DNA of 64,000 nucleotides from Propionivibrio dicarboxylicus (lineage in GTDB: Bacteria; Pseudomonadota; Gammaproteobacteria; Burkholderiales; Rhodocyclaceae), in NCBI RefSeq assembly GCF_900099695.1, contig NZ_FNCY01000018.1:24508-88507 (forward strand), given 5' to 3'. The notes beneath the pieces were generated by a model. That model searched no databases. It saw nothing but the letters and a program-made list of their open reading frames with translations, and was not told the DNA's origin. Positions 60,314 to 64,000 of this stretch are shown one piece after another. A program made the position numbers and the translations under genes. The stretch's first letter is position 1. Each line of letters begins with the position of its first letter.

Positions 60314-60358
60314 GCGGATGTCCTTGGCGGCGTGCCATTCGGAGGATAGGGAAACACC

Positions 60359-61357
60359 ATGAGCGGCTTTCTTTCCGGACGCCAGTACGTCATGTTCGCC
60401 ATCGGCGTCTGGGCCTGCGCTGCGGCGCTGGCGGACAATGGCATCGACTGCCGCACGGCGTCGGCCAACAGCATGGAAACCCTGGTGTGCCGCGATGCCG
60501 AGTTGATGGCGCTGGATCGGGCACTTAGCGCGGTCTATGCCGACGCGATGATGAAGGCCGGAAACGAGCGTCCGCCGGTGCTGAAGGCGGAGCAGCGCGG
60601 CTGGATCAAGGGCCGAAACGAGTGCTGGAAAAGCGATGACCAGCGCGTCTGCGTTGTCGACGCCTACCGTCGTCGCATCGTCGAACTGCAGGCGCGTTAT
60701 CGCCTGGTGCCGGCGTCGCCGCCGGTGCGTTACGTCTGCAATGGCAATCCGGTCGATGAGGTGATCGCGACTTTCTTCACGACCGATCCTCCCTCCCTGA
60801 TCGCCGAGCGCGGCGACCAGACCTCGCTGATGTTTCTGGCGCCGGGCCCCGACGGCGCCCGCTATCAGGGGCGGAACGAGTCCTTTTGGGAGCGTCCGGA
60901 GGCAGTGACGGTGGTCTGGGGCTTCGGGATGCCCGAGATGCCTTGCCAGAAAGCCGATGACACGGCGGTCTCGCCGCTGAGGGGCAGCGCCTGGCAACTG
61001 CTTGCCATCCGGCCTGCGGGGGGCGCGCGGGAGGGCGCGGCGGTCGTCGCTCCGGGCGCCTTTACGCTCGCGTTCGGTGCCAAGGGCGACGCACTGTTCC
61101 GTATCGATTGCAATCGGGGGCGATCCCGTTGGAAAGTCGGGGCTTCGTCCGCGCCGTCGGCCGGGACGATCGAATTCGGCCCGATCGCGACAACGCGCAT
61201 GGCCTGCCCGCCGGGCTCGCCCGACCAACGGGTCATGCGCGATCTTTCGTTCGTGCGCGCTTATCGGCTGGAGGACGGCAAGCTATTGCTGTCACTGGCG
61301 AACGATGGCGACGTCTACGAATGGGGGCCGACGGCTCCCGGCAAGGGTGTGGAATAA
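60359..61357 (+). CDS. LprI-MliC-META three-domain periplasmic protein (putative lysozyme inhibitor)
   Basis: A 332-residue exported protein with a signal peptide ending about ALAD. Residues about 28-110 match the LprI domain (IDCRTASANSMETLVCRDAELMALD, RGWIKGRNECW). Residues about 120-195 match MliC, the C-type lysozyme inhibitor fold (VRYVCNGNPVDEVIATFF, GARYQGRNESFWERPEAVTV). The last 130 residues resemble a META/HslJ domain (LRGSAWQLLAI, RMACPPGSPDQ). Each domain is linked to envelope defence in other bacteria. The fusion suggests resistance to host or bacteriophage/predator lysozymes; the action is inferred. Confidence 0.82.
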   Translation: MSGFLSGRQYVMFAIGVWACAAALADNGIDCRTASANSMETLVCRDAELMALDRALSAVYADAMMKAGNERPPVLKAEQRGWIKGRNECWKSDDQRVCVVDAYRRRIVELQARYRLVPASPPVRYVCNGNPVDEVIATFFTTDPPSLIAERGDQTSLMFLAPGPDGARYQGRNESFWERPEAVTVVWGFGMPEMPCQKADDTAVSPLRGSAWQLLAIRPAGGAREGAAVVAPGAFTLAFGAKGDALFRIDCNRGRSRWKVGASSAPSAGTIEFGPIATTRMACPPGSPDQRVMRDLSFVRAYRLEDGKLLLSLANDGDVYEWGPTAPGKGVE

Positions 61358-61414
61358 TGCCGATAGAGTGGAGAGCGAAGGGAGGCGGTGCGTGGCGGTG
61401 AGCGGTATGAAACG

Positions 61415-62185
61415 ATGGTGAAACGCATCGGAACGGCTCTCGTTGCGCTGATGATCGCCCTGTGCTGCATGGGGCGCCTGGCATGGGCAGGTGAACTGCT
61501 CGTCGTGACCGACGAGAATCTGCCGCCATTCAGCTTCGTTAGGGATGGCAAGGCGGTCGGCGTCGATGTCGATATGCTTCGGCGGGCGGCGGAAAAGGCC
61601 GGGGTAAACGTTCGCGTCGAGGTCTTCCCCTGGAAACGCGTCCTGTATTTGCTGGAGAATGGCGGTGCCCAGTGGGCCATGCCCTTGTTTCGCACCCCCG
61701 AGCGGGAGCAGGTGTCGTCTTTCATCGCGCCGCTTCATTTCAGCACGATGGGCGTGTTCGTCCGGCGCGGCGGCGAATTCCCTTTTGCGTCCCTGGACGA
61801 TCTCAATGGCAAGCGCCTCGGCTATAACCGGGGCTATGCCTTGCCGCCTGACTTGAACGAGGCTGTTCGCCAAGGACGTGTGAAACTCGAGGAGGTGGCC
61901 TCGACGGCGCAAAACGTCGAGAAACTGCTGGCCGGACGCATCGACTGTTTTGTCGCCAACGTCGAGAGCGTTCAGTTCACGCTGGCCGGCGTCGCCGCGC
62001 GCCAGGACATTGTCTTGCTGCCCAAGCGCTTGTGGGAGCGCCGTCCGGCGTATCTCGTCATTGCCCGGGCGGCAGAGAACAAGGCGTCGATGGCGCAGGT
62101 GGCGTCCTTGCGGCAGGCGCTCGAAAGCCTGCATCGCGACGGCAGTTACGCGAAAATCCTGGCGCACTACACGCAAGCGCCGTGA
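61415..62185 (+). CDS. Periplasmic solute-binding protein (PBPb, amino-acid type), orphan
   Basis: A 256-residue protein with signal peptide (ALVALMIALCCMGRLAWA). The ELLVVTDENLPPFSFVRDGKAVGVDVDML opening and LLAGRIDCFVANVESV segment are typical of extracellular solute-binding protein family 3. No ABC permease or kinase is immediately linked, although a MASE3 kinase is two genes upstream. ATG 61415 is chosen; GTG 61388 would add nine residues. Ligand unknown. Confidence 0.82.
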   Translation: MVKRIGTALVALMIALCCMGRLAWAGELLVVTDENLPPFSFVRDGKAVGVDVDMLRRAAEKAGVNVRVEVFPWKRVLYLLENGGAQWAMPLFRTPEREQVSSFIAPLHFSTMGVFVRRGGEFPFASLDDLNGKRLGYNRGYALPPDLNEAVRQGRVKLEEVASTAQNVEKLLAGRIDCFVANVESVQFTLAGVAARQDIVLLPKRLWERRPAYLVIARAAENKASMAQVASLRQALESLHRDGSYAKILAHYTQAP

Positions 62186-62215
62186 GCCGCTCGGCGCAGG
62201 ACGGCAGCGCGCCGT

Positions 62216-62641
62216 TCAGGCGTGCGGGACGACCCAGAAATCGCCGTCCGGCGTGATTTCCTTCTTCCAGATCGGCACGCGCCGCTTGAGTTCGTCGATC
62301 AACCACTGACAGCCTTCGAGGGCTTCGGCCCGATGCTCGGCGCTGGTGGCGATGAAAACGATGTTGTCGCCGCTTTTCACCGTGCCGAGACGATGGACGA
62401 TGCTCGCGTCGATCAGCGTGAACATGGCAATGGCTTGTTCGCGCATGACCGTCATTTCGGCGAGCGCCATGTCGGCATAAGCATCGAAATTGATTTCCGA
62501 AACGGCGCGCCCCTCGGAGAAATCGCGTGCGCAGCCGAGGAAGCTCGCGACCGCGCCGGTGCGCTGCGAGCGCGTCTTGAGGCGGGCGATTTCCTCGTCC
62601 TGGGAAAAGTCCTCGTGTTGAATCCTGACCGACGCGCGCAT
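62216..62641 (-). CDS. moaE: Molybdopterin synthase catalytic subunit
   Basis: A 141-residue subunit that, with MoaD thiocarboxylate, inserts sulfur into precursor Z (cyclic pyranopterin monophosphate). Motifs include GAVASFLGCARDFSEG, IVHRLGTVKSGD and the catalytic-lysine region RVPIWKKEI. It begins immediately after the moaD stop, as the third gene of moaC-moaD-moaE. Confidence 0.96.
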   Translation of the reverse strand: MRASVRIQHEDFSQDEEIARLKTRSQRTGAVASFLGCARDFSEGRAVSEINFDAYADMALAEMTVMREQAIAMFTLIDASIVHRLGTVKSGDNIVFIATSAEHRAEALEGCQWLIDELKRRVPIWKKEITPDGDFWVVPHA

Positions 62642-62881
62642 TTAACCTCCCGAGAACTTGGCCATGAAGGCGATTTCGCTACGGTCGGCCAGTAACTGCC
62701 GCATGTTGCGGGTTTGCACGCCATTGACGGCGGTGAAGGCGACGATGCCGAAGGCTTGCGGGAAGCGTTGGGCGAGGGACTCGCGCAGGTCCTGCAGGCT
62801 CATGTCGATGCGATACTCGATATCGATACTGCGTTGGCCGATCGTATCGGCGACCGGGCCGAAAAACAGGACCTTGATCAT
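62642..62881 (-). CDS. moaD: Molybdopterin synthase sulfur carrier subunit
   Basis: A 79-residue ubiquitin-like protein ending in the required Gly-Gly (AKFSGG), the site of thiocarboxylation. It starts MIKVLFFGPVADTIG, typical of MoaD. The frame is open far upstream, but this ATG overlaps the moaC stop by 4 bases, indicating coupled translation. Confidence 0.95.
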   Translation of the reverse strand: MIKVLFFGPVADTIGQRSIDIEYRIDMSLQDLRESLAQRFPQAFGIVAFTAVNGVQTRNMRQLLADRSEIAFMAKFSGG

Positions 62882-63378
62882 GAGGCGACGCTCCTTTTCC
62901 AGATGCCGCTCTTGCCGCCGCGTTTTTCGAGCAGCTGGACCGATTCGATGCGCATGCCGCGATCGATCGCCTTGCACATGTCGTAGATCGTCAGCAGCGC
63001 GACGTTGGCGGCGCACAGCGCTTCCATCTCGACGCCGGTCTGGCCGATGCTGGTGACGGTGGCGACGACGCGGATGCCGGGACAGTTCTCCGCATCCCGC
63101 TCGATGACGTCCTCGAAAGCGATCTCGACGCCGGCAAGGCTGATGGCATGGCACATCGGGATGATCGTCGGCGTCTGCTTCGCCGCCATGACGGCGGCAA
63201 CATCGGCGACGGCGAGCACATTGCCCTTGGCGATCGCGTTGGCGCGGATGCGCGCCAGCGTGGCGGTCCGCATGCGCAGGATGCCGGCGGCGGTGGCCAC
63301 CCGCACGGTGACGCGTTTTTCCGAGATGTCGACGATACGGGCGCGGCCGCTGTCGCTGAAATGGGTGAGATCGTTCAA
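62878..63378 (-). CDS. moaC: Cyclic pyranopterin monophosphate synthase accessory enzyme
   Basis: A 166-residue enzyme of the first step of molybdenum cofactor synthesis, acting after MoaA. Key segments: MVDI-like RIVDISEKRVTVRVATA, IIPMCHAISL, TGVEMEALCAA and YDMCKAIDRGM. I choose a TTG start at 63378, giving MNDLTHFSDSG, because AAGGA lies 8 bases upstream; upstream ATG 63438 would add an unrelated 20-residue tail. No moaA is in the window. Confidence 0.94.
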   Translation of the reverse strand: MNDLTHFSDSGRARIVDISEKRVTVRVATAAGILRMRTATLARIRANAIAKGNVLAVADVAAVMAAKQTPTIIPMCHAISLAGVEIAFEDVIERDAENCPGIRVVATVTSIGQTGVEMEALCAANVALLTIYDMCKAIDRGMRIESVQLLEKRGGKSGIWKRSVAS

Positions 63379-63498
63379 GGGAGCTTCCTTTTCGGTCGGC
63401 GATCGCCGGTCGTGGCGCACTCCGCTGCGCCTGGCCAATTCAGTCCCGGGCCGGGGCGCGATGGCTTGGCGGCGGGCGCCTTGTTGTCGCGTGAATAC

Positions 63499-63780
63499 TC
63501 AGTGCGAATAGCCGATCCGGATGGCGCTGAATTTTTTTGTCCGCATCTGGTGCCAGAGGGTCAGTACTTCACGTGCGCCCGTCAGCGTTTCCACGCCCAC
63601 CGGGTTGAGTGCCGCAGGCCGGCCATTGCCCATGCGGTCGAACAGTTGCTTGCCGAGCGCATCCTCGAGCCGCTCGATATGGGCCATGACCGCGCTGGGG
63701 CTCAGGCCGATCTGGTTGCCGGCGGCGGAAAACGATCCGTGTTCGACCACGGCAATGAAGGTTCTTAGCTCGCGTATCAT
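63499..63780 (-). pseudogene. LysR-type regulator, truncated after the DNA-binding domain
   Basis: Only 93 residues: the complete LysR HTH (LRTFIAVVEHGSFSAAGNQIGLSPSAVMAHIERLEDALG) and the start of the linker, ending KKFSAIRIGYSH. A normal LysR has about 200 more residues of effector domain. None of the frames downstream resembles it before moaC begins. It could be a remnant or a stand-alone HTH. It lies between moaC and a thiolase. Confidence 0.75.
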
Positions 63781-63895
63781 GATGTCTCCTTGCGCTTTAC
63801 CCTTATGAAGATGTCGTGAATCCTGTCTTTCCGGGCGCACGGCACCGGTCCCGCCGCGTGGCGGTGTCGGTGCGCGGCGCCTGGCGTGCGGACGG

Positions 63896-64000
63896 TCAGC
63901 AACGCTCCCAAATCGTGGTGATGCCCTGGCCGCCGCCAATGCACATGGTGGCCAGGCCGTAGCGCGCATTGACGCGCTGCATCTCGTGCAGAAGCTTGGT
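63896..64000 (-). CDS. Acetyl-CoA acetyltransferase (thiolase), C-terminal end (partial, extends beyond window)
   Basis: The last 34 codons of a thiolase. The catalytic Cys segment MCIGGGQG near the C-terminus is diagnostic of thiolases. The rest lies outside the window. The protein ends ITTIWERC. Confidence 0.88.
   Translation of the reverse strand, partial: TKLLHEMQRVNARYGLATMCIGGGQGITTIWERC

Noticed and set aside
56996..61228. 1410-codon minus-strand open frame opposite the MASE3 kinase and LprI-MliC gene
   Set aside because: It lies antisense to two well-supported genes, has Arg/Asp/Gly-rich composition typical of high-GC shadow frames, and no recognisable domain.

Overview
The window reads as chromosomal DNA of a high-GC Gram-negative betaproteobacterium, most likely of the Rhodocyclales type (Dechloromonas/Azonexus-like). 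This is inferred from gene content and order: miaB-phoH-ybeY-corC-lnt and glyQ-glyS-gmhB-plsC-(M48 peptidase) housekeeping blocks, long-form pta, bacteriohemerythrin, several TRAP transporters and a very large sensory kinase/cyclic-di-GMP repertoire. I see no transposase, integrase, CRISPR array, rRNA or replication origin. The first and last genes are cut by the window ends.

Layout. 1-7.8 kb: 5'-nucleotidase C-terminus, gamma-glutamyltransferase, ThpR, an ElyC-like membrane protein, Pta, a DMT exporter and an unknown exported protein. 7.8-14.8 kb: a DctPQM TRAP importer, a Gfo/Idh/MocA oxidoreductase, a LysR regulator and divergent uronate isomerase, plausibly a hexuronate uptake/catabolism module. 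14.8-20.7 kb: gloA, a large hybrid histidine kinase with its own periplasmic-binding lipoprotein, and a zinc peptidase. 20.7-32.1 kb: housekeeping on the minus strand (phospholipid, heptose, glycyl-tRNA synthetase, lipoprotein maturation, YbeY/PhoH/MiaB RNA maturation). 32.2 kb: a tRNA with CAT anticodon, followed by a PAP2 phosphatase and a CBS-domain protein.

34-41.5 kb is a second catabolic locus: LysR, a DRL-type (DXR-like, SAF-domain) oxidoreductase, an ABM-fold protein, a beta-hydroxyacid dehydrogenase and a second DctPQM TRAP importer, closed by a strong terminator and followed by a decayed CoA-transferase fragment and an AEC carrier. 43.6-53.4 kb is a sensory block: diguanylate cyclase with an orphan amino-acid-type binding protein, a hybrid kinase whose sensor is an ABC-type binding-protein domain, and a soluble protein with two tandem sensory modules fused to CheW, preceded by a good sigma-54 promoter match. 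53.5-57 kb carries metal and stress genes: CigR/RcnB-like protein, a CDF transporter divergent from a Cd/Pb-type MerR regulator with a perfect dyad operator between them, and chrA. 57-64 kb: a MASE3-PAS hybrid kinase, a LprI-MliC-META fusion, another periplasmic binding protein, moaC-moaD-moaE, a truncated LysR and a thiolase C-terminus.

The recurring theme is coupling of periplasmic binding proteins or binding-protein folds to signalling outputs (kinase, cyclase, fusion kinase). The least conventional elements are the double-sensor CheW protein and the DRL-family TRAP locus.
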